Below, piece after piece: positions 1 to 6,861 of a DNA stretch of 14,652 bases (the first letter of the stretch is position 1; each line of letters starts with the position of its first letter). The translations under genes were made by a program, and so were the position numbers. The notes beneath the pieces are model-generated. The model was not told the origin of the DNA. It saw only the letters and a list, made by a program, of their open reading frames with translations, and did not search any database. The DNA comes from Candidatus Aenigmatarchaeota archaeon (GTDB lineage Archaea > Aenigmatarchaeota > Aenigmatarchaeia > QMZP01). The stretch spans positions 1 to 14,652 of the forward strand of contig JACQOD010000012.1 of the NCBI GenBank assembly GCA_016202725.1. The letters are read 5' to 3'.

Positions 1-79
1 CGATGTTCAAGATCTCGGACGAGGGGATGATGTCATGAGCATCCGGAAGCGTTCGCTTCATTCTCAATGGATACACCAT
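1..79 (-). CDS. Possible 5' end of an unidentified leftward gene (partial)
   Basis: An open frame starts at the ATG at 79-77 and runs off the left edge, giving 26 residues that begin MVYPLRMKRTLPDAHDIIPS. A stop codon lies in frame a short distance upstream, so ATG 79 is the first possible ATG. An A/T-rich stretch at about 98-106 (AAAATAAA on this strand) sits about 24 bases before the ATG, the spacing used by the other leaderless genes here. The visible part is too short to recognise. It could be chance, because a rightward frame at 2-121 is also open. Confidence 0.35.
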   Translation of the reverse strand, partial: MVYPLRMKRTLPDAHDIIPSSEILNI

Positions 80-326
80 CAGCCCGGGGAAATGGACAGT
101 TTATTTTGTGGCAAGGCCTAAGGACTTAAATTGATATCAACATTTATTGCTGATAGAGCTTTGCGTCCCCTCCTTATGAGCACCGGAGGTCGTGCCCGGG
201 TCCCGGAAAGAGTCGGTTTCTTCACAGTTGTCGTATACCCTCATTCTTGCCTTTGGCCACGTATAGGAAAGAAAGCCTGCATTTTATGGCCTATTTAAAG
301 GGGAAAAGTACACTATATTTTACTAT
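80..326. other. Non-coding region between a possible leftward gene and fic
   Basis: This stretch is more A/T-rich than most of the window and has no convincing gene. It holds a perfect 10-base palindrome, TTGATATCAA, at 131-140. A GC-rich inverted repeat, CCGGG-T-CCCGG, lies at 196-206. The fic promoter is at its right end. A 40-codon rightward frame at about 176-298 has no recognisable content and ends inside the fic TATA element, so it is not called. Confidence 0.5.
291..300 (+). promoter_or_regulatory. TATA-like promoter element of the fic gene
   Basis: CTATTTAAAG matches the archaeal TATA-box type. Its centre is about 30 bases before the fic ATG at 327, so transcription should start within a few bases of the ATG. 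No ribosome site lies in the last 15 bases before the ATG, which fits a leaderless mRNA. A second A/T-rich patch at 313-326 is too close to the start to be the TATA box. Confidence 0.6.
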
Positions 327-1490
327 ATGACCTCATTGACCACATTCGATGTCCTGGCCTATCTGAGCAACGGGAAGATGCCGGTTGATCACCTCACCAT
401 GCTGATCAGGCGGAACGCGCATTTCCCCCGTGTGTCAGACCGGAGGATTCGCGCCCTCCTCCGAGAACTGCAGGAGAGGGGCGTGGTCGCGCAAGAAGCG
501 GAAACCCTCGCCCTGACCAGCGCCGCAGCAAATACGCTCGCCTTTCTGCTCTGGGCAAAGAAGGACGGCCTGGATTACAACATTCCGCTGCAGGGAAGGA
601 ATCTCCGGCTGTTTCAACAGATTTTCGAGGAGGGTCCATTGCACATCGTTTCCCATTCCCCCTTCTCGAGGCCGACCACCATCAAGATGACGAAGGCGCT
701 TGAGCAGCTGCGGTTCATCTCCGTTCAGAAGAGAAAACCCCTGGTCGCCAAAGCAAACGTCACCGACACGACCCTTTTCCTCGCAAATGCCTTCGGATTT
801 GCGTTTGCCCGATTCCAGGGCAACCTCCAATTCGGCATGCGCATACAGGACTCGCCAAAGCTCCGCGAACATCTCATCCGCCTGCATGTCTACTCGACAA
901 CGGTGACGGAGGGAAACACCGCCACCGAAAGCGACGTGGAACGGGTGTTAGGCAACCGCTCTTCCAGACTCTCGCCGAAAGAGGTTCTGGAGATCGTCAA
1001 CGCGAAGCGCGCGGTGGAGGAGCTGTATCGGGTCTATAAGACCGAGTCCCTGACCGCGGACCTGATGAAGCGGCTGCACGCCACCCTGATGGCCAATCTA
1101 GTGGAGCACCCTGGGGAATTTGCCTATGCCCGGAAAAGGATCATCGGCTCGGCGGCGAAGCTCCCCGATTCCAAGATCGAGATAGACACCGCGATCCAGG
1201 CTGTCCTCAATTTCTATGCGAAGTACGAAGCCAGCATACATCCATCCGTCCTGGCAGCCTTGGTCCATTTCCTGCTCGTTTCCATCCATCCCTTCATCGA
1301 CGGGAATGGCCGGGTAGCTAGGCTTGTCCATTCGTACATCCTGATGCGGGCGGGCTTCCCGCTGTTCGCCTTCGATCCCAACCACCGGAACCGGTACTTT
1401 GACCTGCTGGAAGTCGGCAGAACGGGAAGCGTGGATGCTTTCGTCCAGTTCTGCATCGACAAGCACCGGGAACTCTTGGATACGCTGTAA
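327..1490 (+). CDS. Fic-family protein with N-terminal winged-helix-like region
   Basis: Fic enzymes transfer AMP, or sometimes another nucleotide or phosphate group, from a nucleotide to a hydroxyl on a target protein. The complete active-site motif is present at residues 321-332, HPFIDGNGRVAR, with catalytic His321, Asp325, the GNG phosphate loop and Arg329/Arg332. A match to the Fic inhibitory motif [S/T]xxxE[G/N] occurs at residues 191-196 (TTVTEG), before the Fic core, so the enzyme is probably self-inhibited through Glu195. Residues 1-140 look like winged-helix DNA-binding segments, an arrangement known in Fic proteins that may control their own transcription. The 387-residue length is usual for this architecture. 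No small antitoxin gene is adjacent, in keeping with built-in inhibition. Its target is unknown. Confidence 0.9.
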   Translation: MTSLTTFDVLAYLSNGKMPVDHLTMLIRRNAHFPRVSDRRIRALLRELQERGVVAQEAETLALTSAAANTLAFLLWAKKDGLDYNIPLQGRNLRLFQQIFEEGPLHIVSHSPFSRPTTIKMTKALEQLRFISVQKRKPLVAKANVTDTTLFLANAFGFAFARFQGNLQFGMRIQDSPKLREHLIRLHVYSTTVTEGNTATESDVERVLGNRSSRLSPKEVLEIVNAKRAVEELYRVYKTESLTADLMKRLHATLMANLVEHPGEFAYARKRIIGSAAKLPDSKIEIDTAIQAVLNFYAKYEASIHPSVLAALVHFLLVSIHPFIDGNGRVARLVHSYILMRAGFPLFAFDPNHRNRYFDLLEVGRTGSVDAFVQFCIDKHRELLDTL

Positions 1491-1523
1491 TCGTGTCAGA
1501 AGTCCATCTTGGGAGTCCGGTCC

Positions 1524-1976
1524 TCAAAAGAGCGTGGCGTCCATAACCTGGGTGAGGTCCTTGCCCGCCATGACGACCGAGACCTCGTGCAGCCCGATGT
1601 TGAAGGTGACTTTCTCCTGGGCCAGCAGGCCCTGGTCCAGGTAGGTCTGCAGCGGCTGCAGGTGACCGAAGGGCGGGACTGAGCCGATCTCGCAGCCGGT
1701 CAACTGAAGGACTTCAGGGGCCGTGGCCAGGCGGATCTTGCTGGTGCCTTCCCACCTCTTGACCTGGTGGAAGTCCACCTTCTTGTCTGCCCGGATGCAC
1801 ACCAGGATGAAGTGATCCCTGGCTTTCAGGACCATGGCCTTGACCCCCCACTCCAGGGGCACCCCCCGGACCTGGGCAGCCTCTTCCGAGGTGAAGACGG
1901 CGGCATGGGTGACCACCTGGTGGGGGATGCCTCGCTCCCGCAGGAGCTGCTGGATCCCCTCGCAGATCGCGCGCAT
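1524..1976 (-). CDS. YbaK/ProX-type aminoacyl-tRNA deacylase
   Basis: This family hydrolyses amino acids wrongly attached to tRNA, for example Ala-tRNA(Pro) or Cys-tRNA(Pro), as a free-standing proofreading step. The 150 residues are the full single-domain length. Family marks are TSEEAA at 29-34, the invariant lysine in GVKAMVLK (Lys46, the essential lysine of YbaK relatives), KKVD at 65-68, GSVPPFG at 98-104 and the FNxGxHE segment near 125-131. The ATG at 1976 is preceded by ATTTTTAA at 2005-1998, centred 25-26 bases upstream, and has no ribosome site, so the transcript is probably leaderless. The gene converges on fic with only 33 bases between. Which mischarged tRNA it acts on cannot be read from the sequence. 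Confidence 0.9.
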   Translation of the reverse strand: MRAICEGIQQLLRERGIPHQVVTHAAVFTSEEAAQVRGVPLEWGVKAMVLKARDHFILVCIRADKKVDFHQVKRWEGTSKIRLATAPEVLQLTGCEIGSVPPFGHLQPLQTYLDQGLLAQEKVTFNIGLHEVSVVMAGKDLTQVMDATLF

Positions 1977-1997
1977 AGCGGTGGTTGGTGGAGCGGG

Positions 1998-2005
1998 TTA
2001 AAAAT
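1998..2005 (-). promoter_or_regulatory. TATA-like element of the deacylase gene
   Basis: Read leftward this is ATTTTTAA, centred about 25 bases before the ATG at 1976. That spacing places the transcript start at or next to the start codon. Confidence 0.55.
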
Positions 2006-2037
2006 GCAACTGCCAGGACCTGGGAATCTGCCTCGCC

Positions 2038-2502
2038 TCACCACTCGCCCCGCAGGTAGGGGAGCAGCTGCTCAACGGGCTTGAGCGCTGCCAGGGAGAG
2101 GGCGTAGTAGGCCTTCCCCTCGATGCGGATGACCTTGCCCTGCCGGACGTCCTCCTTCTTGGCGTACCCGCAGATCCATGCCCGCTTCTGTGGAAGGGAG
2201 AGCTTCACCCCGATGTAGAAGCCAAAGCGGCGGCCGCGGTCGAAGGTGTCCTTGGGGACCTTGATTTCCCCCTTGGTGGTGGTCTTGATCTCGATCGTGG
2301 TCCCCCGGACCAGGAGGTCGAAGTAATCAGCCCTGCCCACGGGGTGGTCTTCCCGGGCAGGGATGCCCTGGCTCTGCAGCCAGTGGAGGACCGCGAGTTC
2401 CCCGGTCTTGCCCACGATGAGGGATTCCCGTCCCTGCTTCTTCACTTCCTCGGCAGCGCGGGCGAGCCAGTCCTCCTGGACAGCCACTTCCGGTCCCTGC
2501 AT
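2038..2502 (-). CDS. Small PD-(D/E)XK nuclease-like protein
   Basis: The 154-residue product has the spaced acidic pattern of the PD-(D/E)XK nuclease fold. A first helix carries Glu35 in GKTGELAVLHWL, Asp62 lies in DYFDLLV, and EIK at 71-73 follows as the second catalytic strand (Asp62-x8-Glu71-x-Lys73). The rest is a mix of short strands (IGVKLSLP, AWICGYA) and a C-terminal helix. No DNA-binding, helicase or methylase domain is attached and no methylase gene is adjacent, so it is not an obvious restriction enzyme. It lies 88 bases downstream of gatB but has its own TATA-like element, so it is probably transcribed separately. A role in DNA or RNA processing or repair is possible. The fold is well supported, the function is not. 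Confidence 0.75.
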   Translation of the reverse strand: MQGPEVAVQEDWLARAAEEVKKQGRESLIVGKTGELAVLHWLQSQGIPAREDHPVGRADYFDLLVRGTTIEIKTTTKGEIKVPKDTFDRGRRFGFYIGVKLSLPQKRAWICGYAKKEDVRQGKVIRIEGKAYYALSLAALKPVEQLLPYLRGEW

Positions 2503-2524
2503 GGGACGTTCTTGGTGTGCAGTC

Positions 2525-2533
2525 AGATAAAGG
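2525..2533 (-). promoter_or_regulatory. TATA-like element of the nuclease-like gene
   Basis: Read leftward the element is CCTTTATCT, centred about 27 bases before the ATG at 2502. No purine-rich ribosome site lies between, so the mRNA is probably leaderless. Confidence 0.5.
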
Positions 2534-2590
2534 GTTCAGCAGGTCCTGGCCGCTTGGGCAAAGGGGAATCTTGCACCTGGCCCCCACCGC

Positions 2591-4006
2591 CTACTCCAGC
2601 AGCTGGAGGACCAGCTTCCGGAGAGTGGCAGCGTCCACCCTGCCCTTGGAAGCCTTGATCCCCTCCCCGACCAGGTAGTTGAGGGCCTTGGCTTCCCCCT
2701 TGCGGAAATCCTCCACCGCCCTGGGGTTGGCCTCCACGACCTTGCGCACCAGCAGGGCAGGATCCTCCACCGGCCCGGCCAGGCCGTGCTTCTGGATGAT
2801 TTCCTGGGGGGGCAGCTGCTCGTCCACCATGCGGCGGATAGCCATCTCCGCGTTCCGGTCGGTGATCCCGCCCCGCACGAAGAGCTGCAGGAGCCAGACG
2901 ATCCAGGAGGGCTGGAGGCCTGATGCTTTGAAGGAGAGTTCATTGTAATTCAAGGTCTTCTTGAGGTAGCCTGCCAGCCACGTTCCTGCAACTTTAGGGT
3001 CCACCTCCTTCGCCACCTGCTCGAACAGCAGGGCGATGTCCAGGTCCGAGACCAGGGATTCTGCCACCTTGGGGGGGAGGGCATAGTGCTTCAGGAAGCG
3101 GGCGTACCGCTGGTCCGGCAGCTCCGGCAGGGTAGCCTTGATTTTTGCCACGGTCTCCTGCGGGAGGGTGATCCGGGTCAGGTCGGGCTCGAAGATGTAG
3201 CCATATTCCGCCTCGCCCTCCTTCCCCCGCATCTCCTGGGTGATCTTGAGGTCGGGGTTCCACGCGCGGGTCTCGCGGACAGCCTTTTGCCCCCGCCGCG
3301 CCAGGGAAGATTGCCGGACGATCTCATAGCTCAGGGCCTGCTCGATCTCCTTGGTGCCGGTGATGTTCTTCACCTCGACCCTTTCCCCTCCGTGGAGGGA
3401 GATGTTGGCATCGGACTTGAAGATCCCGCCGGCCACGCCGAGGTAGGCAAGGATCAGCTCCAGCTTCTGGAGGTACGCCCTGGCCTCGGCAGGGCTCCTG
3501 AAGTCAGGCTCGGTGACGATCTCCAGCAGCGGGACCCCCGAGCGGTTGTAGTCCGCGAGCGTGCCCCGCGGGCCGTGCACCAGCCGGGCAGGATCCTCCT
3601 CGAGGTGGACCCGCCGGATCCGGATGGCCTTCCCCTGGGCCTCCAGGCTGCCCTGGGCAGCCAAGGGAACCTCGTACTGGGTGATCTGGAAGTTCTTGCT
3701 CATGTCCGGGTAGAAGTACGTCTTCCTGGAGAAGAACATCTCCTTCGCGAGCTGGCAGCCCAGGCCCAGCCCGACCGCGATCCCGGAGGCGATCGCGCGC
3801 TCGTTCACCCGGGGCTTCGCCCCGGGCAGGCCCAGGCAGGTGGGGCAGGTGAGGGTGTTCGGCTCCGCGTCCTGGTGGACGGGGTTCGCGCACCCGCAGA
3901 AGAGCTTGCTCTGGGTATTGAGCTGGACGTGCGTCTCCAGGCCGATCATGATGCCTGCAGGGTCGGCTTCCCCAGCCATCGCTAGCTCTCCTGTCTTTGC
4001 GTTCAT
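2591..4006 (-). CDS. gatB: Asp-tRNA(Asn)/Glu-tRNA(Gln) amidotransferase subunit B
   Basis: GatB is the kinase/tRNA-binding subunit of GatCAB. It activates Asp or Glu on a misacylated tRNA with ATP so that ammonia from GatA can amidate it. Residues 20-39 carry the family signature IGLETHVQLNTQSKLFCGC. Cys37/Cys39 and Cys54/Cys57 (CxC and CPTC) form the zinc knuckle. Further marks are PGAKPRVNE at 61-69 and the EYGYIFEPDL stretch in the middle. The C-terminal helical tail (YqeY-like, tRNA-binding) is present, and 471 residues is full length. The ATG overlaps the stop of the GNAT gene by four bases (ATGA), and GAGGAGG at 4018-4012 is a strong ribosome site. It is therefore translated by coupling as the third gene of the gatA operon. 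No gatC was found nearby. Confidence 0.97.
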   Translation of the reverse strand: MNAKTGELAMAGEADPAGIMIGLETHVQLNTQSKLFCGCANPVHQDAEPNTLTCPTCLGLPGAKPRVNERAIASGIAVGLGLGCQLAKEMFFSRKTYFYPDMSKNFQITQYEVPLAAQGSLEAQGKAIRIRRVHLEEDPARLVHGPRGTLADYNRSGVPLLEIVTEPDFRSPAEARAYLQKLELILAYLGVAGGIFKSDANISLHGGERVEVKNITGTKEIEQALSYEIVRQSSLARRGQKAVRETRAWNPDLKITQEMRGKEGEAEYGYIFEPDLTRITLPQETVAKIKATLPELPDQRYARFLKHYALPPKVAESLVSDLDIALLFEQVAKEVDPKVAGTWLAGYLKKTLNYNELSFKASGLQPSWIVWLLQLFVRGGITDRNAEMAIRRMVDEQLPPQEIIQKHGLAGPVEDPALLVRKVVEANPRAVEDFRKGEAKALNYLVGEGIKASKGRVDAATLRKLVLQLLE

Positions 4007-4578
4007 TTCTTCCTCCTCACCTGCCGATGCACGAGGATGTGATCGATGTAGCGTCCCCGATATCGCATCCCCCCCGGAACCTTTCCGTGCGCACGAAATC
4101 CAAGCCTCCGGTGCAGCCGGGAAGAGGCCTCGTTATCAGCAGCGTAGGAGGAAGTGATGATCTCGAGTCCCCATGCCTGCTGCCCGAAGGCCAGGGCGCG
4201 GGGGATGGCGGCGGCCATGATGCCTCGGCGCCTATACGGTCTAAGCAGCCCGAAGCCCAGCGTTGCCACGTGGTCTGATGCCGTAGGCGGAGTATATTCC
4301 CGGCGGATGCTGATAGTACCCACCACCCGTCCGCCGATGTCTATGCAGAGGCACAGCTCTGTGCCCTCCCGCATGCTTTTGAAGTGCCGGTCGAGCCACC
4401 GGCGCTCCTCAACGAGACTCACCCGCCCCTGCAGCAGGATGCGCTCCCCCTCATCGACAAGGGCGTTAATGAAGAACCGCAAGTCCTGCACATCCGCTCG
4501 CCGAGGGAGCCGCAGGGTGACATCGTCCCCCCCGACCCGGAACCGATCGACGACCTGTCCCGCATGCATCTTCATCAT
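4003..4578 (-). CDS. GNAT-family N-acetyltransferase inside the gat operon
   Basis: GNAT enzymes move an acetyl group from acetyl-CoA to an amine. In this 191-residue protein the acetyl-CoA-binding strand and loop are at about 104-121 (VATLGFGLLRPYRRRGIM). The typical C-terminal motif follows at 147-161 (ADNEASSRLHRRLGF) with Asn149. The pattern resembles RimI/RimJ-like and antibiotic-type GNATs, so the substrate is open. The start chosen is ATG 4578: it shares one base with the gatA stop (TAATG) and follows GGAGGAGGGG at 4590-4581. An upstream in-frame start at 4614 would lie inside gatA and lacks this site. The stop overlaps the gatB start. This tight packing makes co-expression with GatA and GatB very likely, but a direct role in amidation is not implied. 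Confidence 0.9.
   Translation of the reverse strand: MMKMHAGQVVDRFRVGGDDVTLRLPRRADVQDLRFFINALVDEGERILLQGRVSLVEERRWLDRHFKSMREGTELCLCIDIGGRVVGTISIRREYTPPTASDHVATLGFGLLRPYRRRGIMAAAIPRALAFGQQAWGLEIITSSYAADNEASSRLHRRLGFRAHGKVPGGMRYRGRYIDHILVHRQVRRKK
4012..4018 (-). promoter_or_regulatory. Ribosome binding site of gatB
   Basis: GAGGAGG lies five bases before the gatB ATG and inside the last codons of the GNAT gene. It supports ATG 4006 as the start and coupled translation. Confidence 0.75.
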
Positions 4579-6014
4579 TACCCCTCCTCCACTGGCCTGG
4601 TAAGCCGCTCCCATGCCCTGCCCACGCCCAACAAGGCAGACTCATTCAGGTGGTCTGCCAGGAGATGGAGGCCAACCGGCAGGCCCTGCAGCTCCCCGCA
4701 GGGGAGGGAGAGTTGGGGGATGCCCGCCAGATTAGGGGCCACGGTGAGGATGTCCATCTGGTAATGCTCGACCGGCGTGAGGGAAGCGATCTCGCTGAAT
4801 TTTGGAGCCAGCAGGGGCATGGTCGGGGCAGCCAGGACGTCCACCTGCTTGAAGGCACGCTCGAAGTCCCGGATGACCAGGGTCCTGGCCTGGAAGGCCT
4901 TGAGGTAGAGCTGGTCCCGGTACCCCGCCATCCGGGCGAACGTCCCCAGGATGATCCTGCGCTTGGCCTCGTCCCCGAAATACCGGGTCCGTACCCTGCT
5001 GAAGAACTCGTTGAACTTCCCCTCCAGGGGGAGGGTCTGGCCGTAGCGCATGCCGCAGTACTTCGCCAGGTTGGTGGATGCCTCGGCAGTGGCGATCACG
5101 TAGTAGGCGGCCAGGGCATACTTCGTGTGGGGGAGGGACACCTCCTGGACCTTTGCCCCCTCCCGCTCGAGGGCGTCCACTGCTCCCTGGACGGTCCGGG
5201 CGATCCCCGCGTCCACGCCCTGGAAATATTCTTTCGGCAAGCCGATCTTCACCTTCCGGAGGTCCAGTTCCTGCCGGTAGTCCTTGGTCCGGGCGCGCTT
5301 GAGCGAGGTGCTGTCCTTGGTGTCGAAGCCCTCCATCTGCTCCAGCAGGAGGGCGCAATCATCGACCGAGCGGGCCAGCACGCCGATCTTGTCCAGCGAA
5401 TTTGCATAATCAATCAGCCCCCAGCGCGAAACCAGTCCATAGGTGGGCGTCAGGCCCACCACGCCGCAGAAGGCCGCCGGGCAGGAGATGCTCCCGCCCG
5501 TGCTCTCGGCCATGGCCACATGGGGGAGATCCAGGGCCCTGACCAGGCCGGCTGCCCCCCCGGAGCTCCCGCCGCAGGAGCGGGACGGGTCAAGGGGGTT
5601 TTTAGGGACGCCGTAGCCGCTGTTGGTCGAGAAGGTCCCGAAGCCGAACTCGTCCATCTGGGTCTTGCCCACGAGGATCCCCCCGGCGTGCTTTGTGCGG
5701 GCGACCGCAGTCGCGTCGAAGGGAGGGATGTAGCCTTCCAGGATCCTGCTCCCTGCGGTGGACTGGATACCCTGGGTGCAGATGTTGTCCTTCACCGAGA
5801 AGGGCAGGCCGCGGAGGGGGCCGGGCCTGCTGGCCGGGAGGGCATCCCAGGCCGCCTGCTCGGCCATCGTGACCAAGAGGCGGTAGTCCTGCTGGAGGGC
5901 GTGGAGCCTGCTGAAGAACTCGCTGTAGAACTCCCGCAGGTCCAGGCCGCCCTGGGCCTCCCGCACGAACTGCCGGGCGGTCATGCCCCCGTAGCCCCTC
6001 CCCGCGGCGCGCAT
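4578..6014 (-). CDS. gatA: Asp-tRNA(Asn)/Glu-tRNA(Gln) amidotransferase subunit A
   Basis: GatA is the amidase-signature glutaminase of GatCAB. It releases ammonia from glutamine for the GatB site. The Ser-cisSer-Lys triad is complete: Lys75 in PFSVKDNI, the Ser pair in GGSSGG (148-153) and the nucleophile Ser175 in TGGSISCPAAFCG. The family segment VGLTPTYGLVSRWGL follows, and 478 residues is the usual length. The start ATG 6014 lies about 25 bases after a TTTTTTAAT element, so the mRNA is probably leaderless. Met11 (position 5984) is an alternative that aligns with the usual MTAR-type start. The stop overlaps the next start, giving a gatA - GNAT - gatB operon. One oddity is ESTGGSISCPA, where relatives commonly have a DTGGSIRxPA-type segment. 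Confidence 0.97.
   Translation of the reverse strand: MRAAGRGYGGMTARQFVREAQGGLDLREFYSEFFSRLHALQQDYRLLVTMAEQAAWDALPASRPGPLRGLPFSVKDNICTQGIQSTAGSRILEGYIPPFDATAVARTKHAGGILVGKTQMDEFGFGTFSTNSGYGVPKNPLDPSRSCGGSSGGAAGLVRALDLPHVAMAESTGGSISCPAAFCGVVGLTPTYGLVSRWGLIDYANSLDKIGVLARSVDDCALLLEQMEGFDTKDSTSLKRARTKDYRQELDLRKVKIGLPKEYFQGVDAGIARTVQGAVDALEREGAKVQEVSLPHTKYALAAYYVIATAEASTNLAKYCGMRYGQTLPLEGKFNEFFSRVRTRYFGDEAKRRIILGTFARMAGYRDQLYLKAFQARTLVIRDFERAFKQVDVLAAPTMPLLAPKFSEIASLTPVEHYQMDILTVAPNLAGIPQLSLPCGELQGLPVGLHLLADHLNESALLGVGRAWERLTRPVEEG
4581..4590 (-). promoter_or_regulatory. Ribosome binding site that sets the GNAT start
   Basis: GGAGGAGGGG sits directly before TAATG, where the gatA stop and the GNAT start share a base. 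It favours ATG 4578 over the upstream start at 4614. Confidence 0.75.
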
Positions 6015-6033
6015 ACCCCTATTTTACCAGCGC

Positions 6034-6042
6034 ATTAAAAAA
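6034..6042. promoter_or_regulatory. TATA-like element between gatA and the AbrB-type gene
   Basis: Read leftward the element is TTTTTTAAT, centred about 25 bases before the gatA ATG, a good leaderless position. Read rightward, ATTAAAAAA could also serve the abrB-like gene, with a start near 6066 and a short leader carrying the ribosome site at 6090-6095. No better rightward TATA is visible in the 87-base gap, so one element may serve both directions. Confidence 0.5.
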
Positions 6043-6101
6043 CCCCTTCGAGAGCAGAAGCTATTAGTACGCCTGCATGAACAATATGCAAGGAGTGGCA
6101 C

Positions 6102-6326
6102 ATGGGGCACCTCATCACCGTGGGCAGCAAAGGGCGGTTGACCCTTCCCGTAGAAATCCGCAAGGACTTCCGTATCTCTCCTGGAACCTTCCTTGCCGTC
6201 CTCTCCTGCAAAGAGGAAATTATCTTGAAACCCTTGGACAGGCCTTCCCGATTCGGAGGCGTACTGGACAACGCGATCGTTACTGGCCAATTCGTACGTG
6301 CTGTCCGGAGGGAGTGGGACCGATGA
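6102..6326 (+). CDS. AbrB/SpoVT-MazE-type DNA-binding protein
   Basis: The 74 residues start with a swapped-hairpin AbrB domain: MGHLITVGSKGRLTLPVEIR, then KDFRISPGTFLAVL and IILKPL. Such proteins bind DNA as dimers and act as transcription regulators or as antitoxins. A short basic tail (VRAVRREWDR) follows. No PIN or MazF-type toxin is next to it. The neighbour instead is the RNase P subunit, 10 bases downstream, so a housekeeping regulator is at least as likely as an antitoxin. AAGGAG at 6090-6095 is a clear ribosome site for ATG 6102. Confidence 0.85.
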   Translation: MGHLITVGSKGRLTLPVEIRKDFRISPGTFLAVLSCKEEIILKPLDRPSRFGGVLDNAIVTGQFVRAVRREWDR

Positions 6327-6336
6327 GGGATCATTC

Positions 6337-6669
6337 ATGAAGACCCCGCCCTCCTTCCGGCCCAAGAAGCGTTACATAGCGTTCCGCATCCATGCTCCTG
6401 CGCCGGTCCCCTACCCCGCCCTGCAGGAAGCCGTGACCGAATCCCTCCTGGAGTTCCTGGGCGAGCGGGACTTCGCGAAGGCCACGCCCCGCCTGCTCAG
6501 GCAGCTCTGCTCGGGCACGCGCGGCGTGCTTGTCACCACGCCGCCCTTTGTCGACGCGTGCAAGGTGGCGCTCGCCCTCGTCCACCAGATCCAGGACCAG
6601 CCCGTCCTCCTGGAGACCCGCCGGGTCTCGGGGACGATAGCCTCCCTCAAGGGCGCGCTGCGGGGGTAG
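6337..6669 (+). CDS. rnp2: RNase P protein component 2 (Pop5 family)
   Basis: This is the Pop5-like protein subunit of archaeal RNase P, which trims the 5' leader of pre-tRNA together with the catalytic RNA. The 110-residue product begins with the family pattern PPSFRPKKRYIAFRI, has a central region with SLLEFLGERDFAKA, and ends in RRVSGTIASLKGAL, the conserved Pop5 tail. The start chosen is ATG 6337. It is preceded by GAGGGA at 6325-6330, which overlaps the TGA of the AbrB-type gene. An open upstream extension to 6298 would run into that gene and adds no family sequence. The two genes form an operon with a 10-base gap. The length is slightly short for the family but both ends are present. 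Confidence 0.92.
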   Translation: MKTPPSFRPKKRYIAFRIHAPAPVPYPALQEAVTESLLEFLGERDFAKATPRLLRQLCSGTRGVLVTTPPFVDACKVALALVHQIQDQPVLLETRRVSGTIASLKGALRG

Positions 6670-6861
6670 ATGGCCATCTCGGCGAACCGCCCCGAATCAG
6701 GGTCCCATAACGTGCGCGCGGGAGGATCTTCAATATGTTGCGAACTCACATAATGTGGATATACCTGGTAACATAAGAGACCTGTAGCAAACAACCCCCG
6801 GCACATCTGCCCGCTCCCGCCTTTCCCCAAGCATATCTGCCCCCTCCCCCCATAAGGGGGC
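6670..6861. other. Intergenic region before the EamA transporter gene
   Basis: No gene is supported here. A small inverted repeat, CACAT-A-ATGTG, lies at 6747-6757. The right half is rich in C, with two similar stretches (CATCTGCCCGCTCCC and CATATCTGCCCCCTCCC). A possible TATA-like element, GCATATCTG, is at 6831-6839, and a hairpin abuts the transporter start. No T-rich terminator for rnp2 is visible. Confidence 0.4.

Noticed and set aside
176..298. Forty-codon rightward frame upstream of fic
   Set aside because: It has no ribosome site and no recognisable sequence, and it ends inside the fic TATA element.
3086..3985. Rightward open frame (299 codons) opposite gatB
   Set aside because: It is antisense to gatB, with biased composition and no recognisable domain.
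4650..6038. Long rightward open frame (462 codons) opposite gatA
   Set aside because: It lies antisense to gatA, a certain gene. Its product is rich in Gly, Pro, His, Leu and Val with no family motif, typical of the reverse frame of a GC-rich gene.
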